Position numbers and translations under genes: made by a program. From the NCBI GenBank assembly GCA_014058105.1, contig JACGCM010002535.1, positions 372,001 through 436,000 of the forward strand: 64,000 bases of DNA, given 5' to 3'. Source of the stretch: Kingdonia uniflora (Eukaryota; Streptophyta; Magnoliopsida; Ranunculales; Circaeasteraceae). Shown here one piece after another: positions 11,450 to 22,814 of this stretch (its first letter is position 1; each line of letters starts with the position of its first letter). Below the pieces are notes generated by a model that saw nothing but the letters and a program-made list of their open reading frames with translations, was not told the origin of the DNA and did no database searches.

Positions 11450-12667
11450 TCACAAAGACTTTGGTTTATTTTGAAACCCTCCAAATTCAATCTTACCTCC
11501 AAGTTCTTCCACAACTTCAGGAATCTCGTCTTGATACTTAATCACAAACTGATTCAAGTATACCTTCCCATTTTGAATTAGTGTTGAAGGTACATTTACA
11601 TCCTTCTTAACCAATCCCTTTGACATCAGTAGCTGCAGAACTGAGCACCTAGGAATAATCTTCTTTTCAAGACTATACGACATAAGATTAGGATGCTTGG
11701 AAACAACTGAAGGCTTCCACTCCAAATTTGTGACAAAGAAGCATCAATTTCCTGATCTTCTTCTCTGAATGTCTCATAAACAAGGGTTGCAATTTGAAGG
11801 CTGCTAGAATATCTTCCTCGGACAAACCAAAACTCTTATAAGCCTCCACTTTCTGCTCCCAAATCAATTCAGACGTTTTTGTTATTGTTTGGAAGGCCAA
11901 AATGAATTTCATAGTAATAGGATCAAAACCCAATTTCTTAAGCTTCCCAATGTTGACATCAAAGCACACAGTTTTATACATGAGTAGAGACCGTTGAAAT
12001 ATGGGATTCAGGTAACCCATGGGTTCGAAAGATATTGATGTTGGGTTCCATTAGTTAATCTACATTGTACTTAAGTGTACGAGGATATCTCTTGATAATG
12101 GATATGAGGTCATTGTCTGTGCCTAATGAAATTACAAGATGGAATGATTTTGTTTTCCAGGCTACTGGTAAGGACCCCCGGGTGTTTAGAAATGATATTT
12201 GCAAGTTTAGTAGTAGAAATTTCCAAAGATTTGAAATATTCAATCTTGGGTTTGAGGATTTTGTCTGAATTGCAATATAGTATTGAAGGTAACTTGGTGA
12301 CGAGTTTCGCAATCTGGGTATCATTAAATCCTTCTGTTCTGAATAGCTTAAGTATAGAGTCTACATTCTCTGTGGACCTAATGTAGAACTTCTTTGACAC
12401 CGAATTAGCCAATTCCAACGACAACCCACACGAGTTTATGAGGTAAGAAACAGTGGGTGAATCCTCATTTGGGGATTCTGAGTTGGTTTTGAGAGATTGG
12501 GTTTGAAGAAAACAAACATTCAAAACTCTTCTACTACTATTACTTTGTTTGATTTGAAGCTTTTTGCAAAGAAATCGAAATATTGATTGCAAGAAATAAA
12601 CACAATGGGGTTTTGGAGTTTCGATTAAACTTACTGAGTTTGAAGGTTTCAATCTCTTTTTTCCCAA
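11450..12667 (-). pseudogene. mTERF-family protein pseudogene
   Basis: The minus-strand pieces line up with a plant mTERF (organellar transcription termination factor) of ordinary length and single-exon form. 12667-12110 holds an Arg/Ser-rich leader that could be a transit peptide, then mTERF helices (FNDTQIAKLVTKLPSILY, ISKHPGVL). 12180-12055 continues in another frame (DLISIIKRYPRTL). 12020-11740 has KLKKLGFDP, WEQKVEAYKSFGLSEEDI and SEKKIRKLM. 11725-11450 has VVSKHPNLMSYSLEKKIIPR and FVIKYQDEIPEV. At least three frameshifts and one TAA disrupt it. Intact relatives bind DNA or RNA in chloroplasts or mitochondria. Sequencing error is an alternative for a single shift, but not for all. Confidence 0.85.
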
Positions 12668-12845
12668 ATCAGCTTCGTTATTACTCTATAAAATCCTCCA
12701 AGAATGAAGTTTTAAACCCTAGAAAAACCCATTTTGGCACTTTGAGCTCGAAAGTTGCCGACTGTTTTGGCATCTGAAATAAGATCAATGATTATGAAAG
12801 CTGCCAAACAATTTAGCATTTTCGAGAATTCTAGAAGGTGAATTT

Positions 12846-13870
12846 TTTGAATAGGGTTTAAAGTATCTTTAAAATTACAATTATACTTCTAAAAACTACT
12901 AGAGAGCATTATTTTTCATGTTTGGTTACATGTAGTACCCTAATCTATTACAATGCCTAAACTAACCCTATTTTATTTTTTTAAAATACTAAATTCAATA
13001 CTACAGCCGTTTCACCAAATTAGAGCTATTTAATAGGGTTTCTTCTTCCCGACTTGCACTATTTCAGTGTTCTAGGGATTCTGTAACTTGTGTGACCCTC
13101 TCTGGGATTTCTTTTCTGTTACCGCGATCTATAACTTTGTTAGAACTCTGAAAGTTCAATATACAACAATGAGTTCTTCATAAAAATGAATTAGATGCTA
13201 AGTAAAGTTTTCAGATTTTTTTTTTTTTTTTTTTCTGATTAAGATTTTGGTAATTGTTAAAGTTCATGTTGGGTAAATTTTGTAGCCGGTGAAACTAGAG
13301 TGTGTTTTTTTAAAAGAAGTTGGGAGTCATGATCGTTGTTTCAATGCATCCATTTCACTACATTGTTGCGATATATGCGAAGGAAAAGTACTAAGAGAAA
13401 CCATATCAGAAGCTGTGGAGATGGGGTAATGAGTTCCCTATAAGAAGCTCTAACAACAGGCCTCAAAGAGCATGTTTTCACCACTCCAACAAATGTTGTG
13501 CTTTGGAATTACAACTAAAGAGGAATAAAACTCATTAGAAGAAAAGAAAATGGAATTTTCATTAGTTTATTATTTGTTTATTGTATTCTTGTTTACTATT
13601 GTGGTGAGCCATCATGAGAAGTGGCATCTACACATTGTGGTATATAGAAAAGTATTCCCCCAAACCCCACAATCAAAGAAGGGAAAAAAAACTCTCGTAT
13701 TGAGAGAGAGAGAGAGTTCACTTGAGCATGTAACAAGTACACGAAGTATCTAGCAAATAAAAAAATAGGGATAAACTTGGTATATTATATTTTTCAGGGT
13801 ACTAATTGCAACTAAATTTCAAAAAGAAGGTTTATAAACAGTTTCTCAAACTGTTGGATACTTGATGTAA
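12846..13870. mobile_element. small non-autonomous TIR element, MULE-like (tentative)
   Basis: The left end (TTGAATAGGGTTTAAAGTAT, then a patch around AGTACCCTAATCTATTACAA) resembles the inverted repeats of the element at 40684-42322. A degraded inverted match (AGGGTACTAAT and AAAAAAATAGGG) lies near 13765-13810. No transposase is visible inside. It holds a T20 run near 13218 and a (GA)n tract near 13703. The exact right end is unclear. Confidence 0.4.
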
Positions 13871-13947
13871 TTTATGGAGAACTTTGGGCCTGTACAAAAA
13901 TTTCCTCATTTTTTTTTAATGGGCCTTTCCTTTTTATTTTTAACCAA

Positions 13948-15381
13948 CTATCTAGCTGTTGTAGAGTCTGCACCTACCGAGAGTCTCCTCCACCCTTTAA
14001 TTCTAACAAGCAGAAGGGCACCCTCAATGGCTTGGATGTCAAGCACAAGAACAGATATTGAAGGGCCACTACCAACAATAACACCTATCACTGTACCTGC
14101 AGGGTCTCTAGCAGTAACACCAAATCCCCCAAAATTGCCAGTTAACGTACCATCAGTATTAATCAAAACCGCATTCAAAGCTAGGGGGATCCATCTGCAG
14201 TTAAAAGGAGTTTTGATAATAAACTTAGCTCCAAGTTTCCATCTAAAAACAAGATCTCTGTTCTGTTGGTATTCTATCAAAACATGTTCCTCAAAGGATA
14301 CCTTTAGCTGAATCTTGAAAAGCACTATATCTACATTATCCTGAAAAATCCTCTGATTTCTCTCTCCCCAAATGTGGTAGTAGAAAGCATCCATGGCTAG
14401 TTTTTTGGTAATGGAAATCAGATCTTTACCACCAAAGTTATCAGTACACCACTCTACCTGCTCCTCCCAGTTAATAGCCCTAGAGTTGTACCCCAACTTA
14501 GTGAGCACCCCACACCAAACAAATTTGATATAAGGACAGTCAAAAAACGAACACCCTTCTGTCTCTTCCCCATTGGAGCAAAGAACACACTCAGAGGTAG
14601 TGAATAGTACCCCATTTTAACAGTTTGTCTTGAGTCTTCAAAGCTTTCTTAAGAAACAACCAAGTAATAAAACAATGCCTTTGTATTGCTACCTTAAACC
14701 AAACCAATCTATACCACTTAATCTCTGGGTTATCCGGTCTTATAAAGTTGCAAGTGTCCTTTAAGGTGTATCTACCATGAGGTTTAACTGTCCAAACCAA
14801 ATCATCCTCCATGCTATGATTAACTTTAACATCAATAAGGTGAACACTAAAATCTAGAACCAGTCTGTTCATTCTTTCAGGGACAACCCAATCTTTATTC
14901 ACATAAGGTTGTTGGCAGTAGCATATTTATGGCATCTAGTGTTGTAAGGCAGCCCATAAGGAAATTTGGACATTAGAACCCCCAGAGGATGCCAGGGTAT
15001 CTTCCAAATGCTAATAGAATCCTCATTGCCCACAGTGTACAGAGTTATGTCTTCAGCCAACTCTCTAGCTTGCATGACTTTCCTCCAACCCCAGCTAGCA
15101 TTCTTGTTGATATGGATTTGCCAAAAGTTGTTGTTCTTAATCAGATGGTTCTTAACCGACTGCACCCAGAGGCACTTTCTGTTGTTAATCACAACCCAAA
15201 CATGTCTCAAAGAAGTTGCCTTGCTATTATAAAGCAAGTTTCTAATCCCCAGCTCTCCTTCAGAGAAAGGATGACAAATATCATGGTAGTTAACATAAGA
15301 ACTCTTATGATCCAAGTCCACCCCATTCCACAAAAAGTTCCTACAAATATTTTCCACTTCATGAAGAGTTTTCTGAGGCAA
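13948..15381 (-). pseudogene. LINE-A RT C-terminal region and RNase H
   Basis: 15381-14591 encodes the plant LINE connector and zf-RVT region: a CRNFLWNG motif, DICHPFSEGELGIRN, then WYRLVWFKVAIQRHCFITWL. 14508-13948 is an RNase H: LINTDGTL at the first Asp, GGFGVTARDPAG, Glu in DIQAIEGALL, and a final Asp in VGADSTT. RNase H removes RNA from the RNA-DNA hybrid during target-primed reverse transcription. Frames change around 14900 and 14560, so it is not translatable as one protein. Confidence 0.85.
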
Positions 15382-15407
15382 AGTAAAGCAAGGCAGTCAG
15401 TAAACAC

Positions 15408-16183
15408 TCATACTTGTAAAACATGCTTGACAAGGGTGAGCCTTCTAACATAAGAAAGAAATCTACCCTTCCAAGATAATATCCAGGAGTTGATATTGGA
15501 GATAAGAGGGAGACAATCATTGTAGTTCAACCTTGTGGATATGAGGGGCAAACCAAGATATTTAACTAGCAACTGCCTTTCTTGGAACCCTAAAATAGTG
15601 CTAATTTGGTTTGCTTCTAACCCTGACAACTCTTCAAACTCACAAAAAGCTTCCTTCCTAGCAAGGGCAAAAGAGTAAGAACCATCCATGAAAACTAGAA
15701 GATCATCAGCAAAGCAAAGATGGGTGATAAGAGGGTCTTGGCACTTGGGGTGAAGAATGAGGTTCTCTTGAGTAACTTTTCTGGTTCATAATTTGAGTAA
15801 GAGCTTCCATCACTATCACAAACAAATAAGGAGACATGAGGTCCCCTTGTCTGATCCCTTTCTTGCCTTTGAGAAAACCATAAAGAAACCCATTCAAAAA
15901 ATATATAATAGCTAGGTGTGGTAATGCAGATCTGAATCCAATCAATAAATCTCTTGGGGAAGTTGAATCTATGCAGTAAAAAAACAATGGCATCCCAACT
16001 CACCATATCATAAGCCTTCTTGAGATCAATCAAAATAGTGTATCTGCTAGGCCCCTCCTCTTTGTGATAGTGCTTGACCAACTCATGGGAAACCATAATA
16101 TTGTCATGAATGCACTTGGAAAAACCCCATGTGTTTTCTTTGTTTTGAATGTCCAAACTTGGTGTGTTTATTTTTAGTCCCAC
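15408..16183 (-). pseudogene. LINE-A reverse transcriptase, C-terminal half
   Basis: The segment contains CIHDNIMVSHELVKHYH, TILIDLKKAYDMVSWD with a catalytic Asp, GIRQGDLMSPYLFVIVME, and HLCFADDLLVF with the FADD box near 15700-15730. These are the core motifs of an L1-type RT. Frame changes occur near 15700 and 15990. The N-terminal half of the same domain lies beyond the two insertions, at 17172-17600. Confidence 0.85.
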
Positions 16184-17180
16184 ATTGGATAAGTGAAAAG
16201 AGGATTTTCACTTTATAATGGGTTACACACTATTATCATGTGTAGCATGTGTAAGTAGGTGGTGCCCTCACGCATGTGAGGAGAGTGTGTGAAGGCTTGC
16301 TATATGGGGACACCCATGGGCTAGCTTGCACGACCTAGACTATTTATAAGTCTATGATTTGGCCTTGGGCTCATGGTGGGCTAGCTTGCACGACCTAGAC
16401 TATTTATAAGTCTATGATTTGGCCTTGGGCTCATGGTGGGCTAGCTTGCACGACCTAGACTATTTATAAGTCTATGATTTGGCCTTGGGCTCATGGTGAT
16501 TTCTAGTTTACACTTTTAGGGTGTTTATTTAGGAGTTGGTTATTCTCTCCATCACATAGGCTTGTTTACATGACCTAAACTATTTATTAGTCTATGATTT
16601 GGCCTTGGGCTCATGTTGATTTCTAGTTTACACTTTTTTTAGGGTGTTTATTTAGGAGTTGGTTATTCTCTCCAAGAGTTACAACTCTTCACATAGGCTT
16701 GCTTGCACGACCTAGACTATTTATAAGTCTATGATTTGGCCTTGGGCTCATGTTGATTTATAGTTTACACTTTTTTAGGGTATTTATTTAGGAGTTGGTT
16801 ATTCTCTCCAAGAGTTACAACTCTTCACATAGGTGTTTCTTGGGGAACAACCCTGTCAACAGGTGCTTCAAAAAGTCACATTCTTCTCTATAAATAGTTA
16901 TTTTCTACAGTGTTTAAAACATATAAAAATACCCGAATCTCTTTAATTTTTTTATTATTTCCTTCTTTAGAGCAATATCACAGATAGTTCGACAGGCGTA
17001 TCGAGTTGAGTGTTTCAAGTCTTTACGATTCGATCGTTGTATCTTGGGAGATAGGTGCCATTAACTGTGAAGCACCATACGAAGGGTGAAATTTGTCTTA
17101 AGGAAATTGCAGTGACTGCAAGCCTCAATCGTCAGTATTTTATTTCCTTTTCGTTCATTTTCGTTTCATTTCTAAATACA
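16150..17180 (+). mobile_element. LTR-like insertion in LINE-A RT (solo LTR or TRIM-like)
   Basis: This block interrupts the RT between the NQSAFIQER and CIHDNIM motifs. It starts near TGTTTATTTTTAGTCCCACA, a phrase common at the start of plant LTRs, and has a TATA-like CTATAAATAG near 16890. Its last third (16970-17180) looks like an LTR R-U5 region. There is no coding sequence. I could not define a clean TSD (CATGTG occurs near both edges), so boundaries are approximate. Confidence 0.5.
16321..16500 (+). repeat. 60-bp minisatellite, three near-exact copies
   Basis: Three consecutive 60-base units begin CTAGCTTGCACGACCTAGAC. The first two are identical over all 60 bases and the third differs only in its last two. 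Looser copies recur near 16555-16620 and 16697-16760 within longer ~120-140-base repeats containing TTTAGGAGTTGGTTATTCTC. Confidence 0.95.
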
Positions 17181-17600
17181 TGTGTAACAATACCTTTCTT
17201 GAATGAAAGCAGATTGGTTGTGACTTATAATATTATGGGCATCTATCTTCAGTCTATTGGTAATGACCTTAGTGATACATTTAAAGATAACATCGCAGCA
17301 AGAGATAGGTCTGAAATCACTTAAAGAAGAAGCATTAGAAACTTTAGGAATGAGGGTTATAGAAGTTGCATTCATCTCAGTCAACATCTTTGGACTTAGA
17401 GAAAAAAATATGGACAATTTTAATGAAGTCTTTAGCAATAATCTCCAACAAGATTTGAAAAAATAAGCATTATACCCATCAGGTTCTAGAGCCTTAATTG
17501 TCCTCCCCTATAGAAAGTAAAACCTCTGTGATCTCAACATCTGTAATGTTTGCCTCCAACCCCTGTCTCATATCCTCATCTAACTTGGGCAAGTTAAAAG
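17172..17600 (-). pseudogene. LINE-A reverse transcriptase, N-terminal half
   Basis: Minus-strand pieces read DEDMRQGLEANITDVEITEV, PDGYNAYFFKSCW, ATSITLIPKV, LSDFRPISCCDVIFKCITK and NQSAFIQE, the classic start of an L1-type RT. A frame change lies near 17500. It abuts the gypsy TSD at 17604-17608 on one side and the LTR-like insertion on the other. Confidence 0.85.
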
Positions 17601-17608
17601 TCTCAATA

Positions 17609-18152
17609 TGATCCAGGAGGATCTAGGGTAATTTGGAAATTAACCAAAGTCGTTTGAACGAGGTTGAGAGTCATTTGAATGACCAAATTCCACCTCTCTG
17701 GAATTTGGCCCAAGAACCCAAAGTCGTTCGAACGACTGATATTTTCGTTTGAACGACCAAAGTTTTCCTTACTAGAATTTTGGCCCAGAGCCATATTTCG
17801 TTCGAACGACTAGACAAGTTTCTAGGGTTTTAGACTAATTAGGCGTAAAGTTGTTTGAACGACTCCCTATTTCGTTTGAACGACTTTGGCGGTGTTTGTG
17901 ATTTTTAGGCGTTATTTTACCTCGAGATCCATTCTTTTATGATTTTCGAGTTCTCTAAAATATAAAGGGAACTTATGTTATTTTCTAGGGTTATGTAAGA
18001 TTTAGGGAAGAGTTCTGAGGAAGAAGCCTAGGGATTTAGAGTTTTATTATAATTACTTCATTTTAATTAATTGAATCTCTTATTTTTCTAAATCAATTGG
18101 TGTTTTTCGTACTTTTCTGCTAACTAGAGCTTTTTAATCGTATTGTAGATTA
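17609..18152 (+). repeat. gypsy 5' LTR
   Basis: It starts TGATCCAGGAGGATCTAGGG and aligns along its length with 22815-23380. The 3' copy is 22 bases longer because of a short insertion near 23008-23030. A TATA box (TATAAAGGGA) is at 17961. Seven copies of a palindromic GTCGTTCGAACGAC-like motif lie upstream of it. Confidence 0.95.
17961..17966 (+). promoter_or_regulatory. TATA box of gypsy 5' LTR
   Basis: TATAAA followed by GGGAACTTA sits downstream of the palindrome cluster and upstream of the R-U5 part. The matching TATATAAA in the 3' LTR is at 23186-23193. Confidence 0.65.
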
Positions 18153-18154
18153 AG

Positions 18155-18163
18155 TGGTATCAG
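18155..18163 (+). promoter_or_regulatory. gypsy primer-binding site (initiator tRNA-Met)
   Basis: TGGTATCAG begins two bases after the LTR end and matches the 3' end complement of plant initiator tRNA-Met. The match fades after nine bases (TTTT in place of AGC). Confidence 0.8.
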
Positions 18164-18303
18164 TTTTCTAGTTGTAATTTTCGAGGGGTTGATTATGGTT
18201 TATGGTCTCTATACGTGACTGTCTCAAGCAAGCTAAGGAGAAACTAGTGAGTCCATTGAAGATTCATCGTAAACCTAATTCGAAGAAGAAGGATGATTTA
18301 GAG

Positions 18304-19290
18304 ATGGGCGATTCCAACAATCAACTCACGACTCACGGTTTCAAAAATGACAGCTTTCGACCTAACTTCTACTGTAGGGGAGTTAGTAGAATAATTGCAT
18401 CTCATAAACCTCGCGAATGGTTCCGCTTCGGCGAAACGGCAAGGTCAATCGAAGAAGAAAGGGGTTTCGAAGGTGGATGGAGATGGCGATAATGCGGGGA
18501 CAAATAGCGATTCTAGTGATGCCGAATCCGTCAAGTTTACCCAGGTCTTGGTAAGTCAATGAATCCTATGCATAATCTTTGTATTGGCTTTATGATTGAG
18601 ATTCTGGTATTCGATGGTTCCGTCGATGCTGATAAATTAGATAATTGGTTAGATAGGTTGGAGACCTATTTTTCTATTTATAAATATTCAAACGCTCAGA
18701 AAATTTGCTTATCTACTTTAAAATTCACAAGTCACTCACTAACCTGGTGGAAATCCTATCAGAAATGACATGATGTCAGAAGTCTGAGTTGGAAGGACTT
18801 CAAGGTTTTGGTAAGGAAGTAATTCTATCCAATTGGGTATAAACAGGAACGATAGTACAAATGGCACAACTTGCGCCAAAGGTTTGGGCAATCCGCACAA
18901 CAATTCACTACGGAGTTTCATAACTAAGCATTGGCTTTGGATATTGACGTGGATGAGTACGAGGTGTTCATGAAGTATACGGGGGGTTTATCAGAGTCCA
19001 TTAAAAGAGAATTAAAGCTCTTCAATGTTATATATATCGAGGACAATACCGTTAAAGCAATTACCATTGAAGGCAAGTACTTGAAGAGTGACAAGAAAGA
19101 TAACAAGAACAAGTTGGGGTACAAAGTTAATTTGAAGTTTGATCAGAAAGGGGAGTCCAAAAGATAGAGGTCTTCATTCAAGGGGACTATCTGTAGTCAT
19201 TGCAAGGTTAATGGGCATAATTCAGATAGATGTTGGAAACTTCACCCGGAGTTTCGGCCGAAGGAGGAGAAGGACAAGAAGGAATAATGT
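18304..19290 (+). pseudogene. gypsy gag with CCHC zinc knuckle
   Basis: In the first frame the gag domain includes VFDGSVDADKLDNWLDRLET, then LTWWKSYQK (18559-18768) and a helical stretch at 18931-19167. The zinc knuckle CSHCKVNGHNSDRCW (C-x2-C-x4-H-x4-C) is at 19192-19236. Gag would package the RNA. Stops at about 18490, 18767, 18922 and 19166 interrupt it, and pol continues in another frame. Confidence 0.8.
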
Positions 19291-19308
19291 ACACTAGCCA
19301 CAGCGATT

Positions 19309-19808
19309 GTGGATCTTCCAGATTTAGATAAACCAAATCCTAAGCTTATTCTAATGTTTAAGCAACCTCTAGCTACCGACGAGGCGAGTCGGGAAGAGCT
19401 TTTCTATGTCAGTATTCAGGTGAAGCAGAGCTTAGTCGAGGCCATCATTGATCCGAGTAGTCAGAAGAATTTAATTTCTGAGGGGATGGTGAAAAGATGG
19501 GTTTGGCTACTGTGGCTCATCCTAAGCCATATGGTTTGGGTTGGATTCAGAAAGACACAGAGTTGATGATCACTAAGCAGTGTACGTTCAAGTTTATGAT
19601 TACGGAGAGGTTTATTGGCGAAGTGACATGTGAAGTGGTTCCGTTGGACGTGTATCAAGTCATCTTGGGTAGCCCTTATCTTTGGGACCGAGATACAATC
19701 CTTTACCGTCGAGCTCGCAAGTATCGTCTGGTGAAGGATGAGATGGAGTTTCATATCAATGTGTACAAGGAACATATCAGTACCAATAATTTGGTAACGG
19801 TGAGTTAG
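19309..19808 (+). pseudogene. gypsy aspartic protease
   Basis: Starts in the frame of gag: FYVSIQVKQSLVEAIIDPSS, then QKNLIS, matching a retropepsin where D-T/S-G is the active site. Here the active site reads D-P-S, so the Thr/Ser-Gly is altered. The domain continues in a second frame (19497-19808: MITERFIGEVTCEVVPLDVY, VILGSPYLWDRD), which holds the C-terminal protease motif I-L-G. A frameshift near 19500 separates the parts. Confidence 0.75.
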
Positions 19809-19817
19809 GCAAAGAGG

Positions 19818-21084
19818 TTGGTTAATGCGAGCGGCAAATTTTTATTGTTGTTGGTACGACCGGTTCAAGAGGGTCCGTCGGCTACAGTATTGTCTACTTT
19901 GGCAATGTCTCCTAACGAACAAACCGATATGGGAGAGTTGCTAGAAGAGTACGAAGACTTCTTTCTGGGCATAAAAGGAATACCGCATAAGAGGGATGTG
20001 GAGCATAATATCACCTTGGTGAATGGTGAGTTACTACCTAATATTGGGTTATATCGGACTTCTGTTACAGAGTCTGATGAGATCAAGAAAAAAGTACACG
20101 AACTCCTGGAGCAAGGAGTTATTAATCCAAGTTGCTCACCTTGTGGTTCACCAGTGTTATTGGTGTCGAAGAAGGATGGGTCTTGAAGGATATATGTGAA
20201 CTATAGGGCGTTGAACAAGATCATGGTGAAGAATCGTTATCAGCTTCCACGGATTGACGAGCTTTTAGATGAGTTGCAAAGGGCTCGGTTTTTTACCAAG
20301 TTGGATCTTAAGTCGGGTTACCATCAAGTTAGAATTTGTGAGGAAGATACTTGGAAGACAGCGTTTTAGATCAAGCAGGGCTTATTTGAGTGGTTGGCGA
20401 TGCCCTTTGGGTTATGCAATGCTCCGACGACGTTTATGCGGCTAATGAATGAGGTACTTTATGCTTTTATTGATAATTTTGTGATTGTATATTTGGATGA
20501 TATCTTGATATATAGTCGTACACGGGAGGAACACCTTGGGCATTTACGTAAAGTGTTAGGCGTGTTGCGATCACAGCAACTTTTTCTGAACGTGAAGAAG
20601 TTTGAGTTTGAAAAACAGGAGCTAGTCTATTTGGGATTTATTGTTAGTAGCGGCGAGCTTAAGGTTGATCCAGAGAAGGTCTCGGTCATTACTAATTGTC
20701 CTCGACCCCGCACAGTGATAGAAGTGAGGAGTTTTATGGGTTCTTGTCAGTACTTATGAAAGTTTATTCGTCATTTTTCATAAATTACCGCACCATTAAA
20801 TTCTTTGACGAAGATTGGGGTACAGTTTGTGTGGGAGGAGCACCATGAGAAAACTTTTTTTGTTACTCAAGCGAAAGATTACGGATGCACCAGTATTAGC
20901 ATTGCCCAATTTGCAATGGCCTTTTGAGGTCGAGACAGATACGTCAGACTATACATTGGGGGCAATCCTTTTACAGGATGGGAGGCCGGTTGCTTGCCAT
21001 TCTGAGATGTTTACAGGAGCAGTACGCAATTATCCTACCTACGATAAGGTGTTCTACGCGTTATATCAATCAGTGAAGCATTGA
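19818..21084 (+). pseudogene. gypsy reverse transcriptase and RNase H
   Basis: 19818-20186 begins RT (EQGVINPSCSPCGSPVLLV, SKKDGS). After a TGA come [36 protein letters not shown], a TAG, AMPFGLCNAPTTFMRLMN and VYLDDILIYSRT with an intact YLDD box near 20490-20505. RNase H (20815-21084) has FEVETDTSDYTLGAILLQ and a degraded C-terminal His region at VKH. A frame change lies near 20760-20815. Several stops look like Trp or Arg codons changed by C-to-T or G-to-A. Confidence 0.9.
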
Positions 21085-21111
21085 CGGAGTTACTTATTAG
21101 GGAAGGAAGTT

Positions 21112-22680
21112 GTGGTACATTCCGATCACAAACCATTACAGTTCTTATCTACGCAGTCCAAGCTTCAGCAAACTCACTATATGAATTGGAAGTCGTACTT
21201 TCAGCAGTTTACCTTATTGATCAAGTATAAGAAAGGAGTGGACAACAAGATGGTTGATATGTTATCTCGACCCCCATTACCAACTGTTTCCGTTTTGTTG
21301 GTAGCTATACAGATCCAGCCGATTGTTCCTTCTGATTACGTTTCAGGGTATAAGGACGGCAAGGAGCTCAGTGTGATTCACAAGAAGTTACAGCAGGGAA
21401 AGACATGCGAGTATGTTCTGAAGGATGGTTTGATTTACAGGGGCAGTCTACTATGTATTCCTGAGGGTAGAGACCATTTGCAGTAGATTTGAGAGGCACA
21501 TTGTTCCCGGGTGGCATGTTATTTTGAGGTTGAGAAGGCTCATTTGAATTTGCGGCGTTATGTTTATTGGCCGAAAATGCAGGTGGACGTTGCTCGTGTG
21601 ATTCGTGGTTGCGTGTTATGCAACATATCAAAGCCTTCCAATATAAAGATAGGACTGTACTTACCATTGCCAGTTCCTAGTCGACCTTGAGAGAGCATTT
21701 CGATAGATTTTATGGGTGGGTTGCCCATGACAAGGTGTAAGAATAACTATTTTTTTGCGGTGGTGGATCGATTCAGCAAGATGATTGTTTTTATTCCATG
21801 CTAGAAGACGGTCACAGAGGAAGGAGCAGCGCGATTGTTTTTCAGAGACGTCTGGAGGTATTTTGGGCCCCCTTCTTCTATTTTTTCTGATAGGGATAAC
21901 CACTTTTTGATGCATTTTTGGAGATCATTGTAGGGGATGATAGACACTAAGTTGAAGATAAGTACCGTTTTTCATCCGCAGACTGACGGGCAAACAGAGG
22001 CAGTTAATTGCACTTTGGTATATTAATTATAGGGATTCCATTCTAAACATCCTAAGACTTGGGATGAGAGTTTACCATATCTTCAGTTTATGTTCAACCG
22101 GGCGATTCATAGTTCTACTTTGAAGTCTCTTTTAAAGTTTGTTTGGGGTACTTGCCGCAAAGCCCCTTTGATTTGGTGCTTAGTCTTGGCAACAAGACGG
22201 TGTCAGGGATGAAGGAAGAGGAGCAGGTTAAAGGTCAGCGCTTCATTGAGAAGATAAGCAAGGTTCATGAGGCGGTTGAAGCTCAGTTGAAGAAGACTCA
22301 AGCGAAGTATAAGGCTCGCCATGACAAGCATCGGGTTGAGTATACTTCAAGAGGGCGACCTAGTTTAGTTGCATTTGGGTAAGGAACGGCTTAAGGGGGA
22401 AGGTAAGAAGCTCAAGCCTATCCGTTATGATCCATTTTTGATACTCATTAAGATTGGTGACAATGCATTACAGTTGGATTTTCTACCTTTCATGAAGATG
22501 TATTCGGTGATTAATGCCGAGCATTTGAAGCTGTTTGAGCCGTCTCTTTTGGATGAAGACTCTCCAATCGACACTCGCCTATCGTCAACTGATGACTTAT
22601 GGATGGAAAGAGAAGATCTATTATAGGAGGATAGTATTCTAGAGAGGAAGGTTCATACTACAAGACGGGGTGGTATTTAA
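21112..22680 (+). pseudogene. gypsy RNase H end and integrase
   Basis: 21112-21486 starts with VHSDHKPLQFLSTQ (end of RNase H) and continues into the integrase zinc region, with GCVLC near 21610. The core shows SIDFMGGLPMTR (first Asp), VVDRFSKMIVF, FSDRDNHF (second Asp) and HPQTDGQTEAVN (Glu). The C-terminal part at 22369-22626 has KLKPIRYDPFLILIKIGDNA. The tail after 22626 (ILERKVHTTRRG) sits where a chromodomain would lie, but I cannot confirm one. At least eight stops or shifts break it. Confidence 0.85.
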
Positions 22681-22800
22681 TCATTCTGAGTTGGGAAGAA
22701 GGGTCATCTACCGAGTAAGTCGAAGTGGTACAGCAGAGAATTGGGCATCGCCGCGTTTCCATATCTCCAGTTCTAGCTTGAGCAGGATCTCAAGGCTCCT

Positions 22801-22810
22801 AAAGGAGGGA
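22801..22810 (+). promoter_or_regulatory. gypsy polypurine tract
   Basis: AAAGGAGGGA lies four bases before the 3' LTR, as expected for the plus-strand primer. Confidence 0.7.
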
Positions 22811-22814
22811 GTCA

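Noticed and set aside
13550..13753. 67-codon ORF with a hydrophobic start (signal-peptide-like)
   Set aside because: No recognisable domain; it lies in the small TIR element and runs into a (GA)n tract.
16150..16200. AGTCCCACATTGG suggested a Cassandra TRIM
   Set aside because: I could not find the 5S rRNA promoter-like segment that defines Cassandra, nor a second terminal repeat.
16321..16760. Regular direct repeats considered as a CRISPR-like array
   Set aside because: Units are contiguous without spacers, and the context is a plant retroelement.
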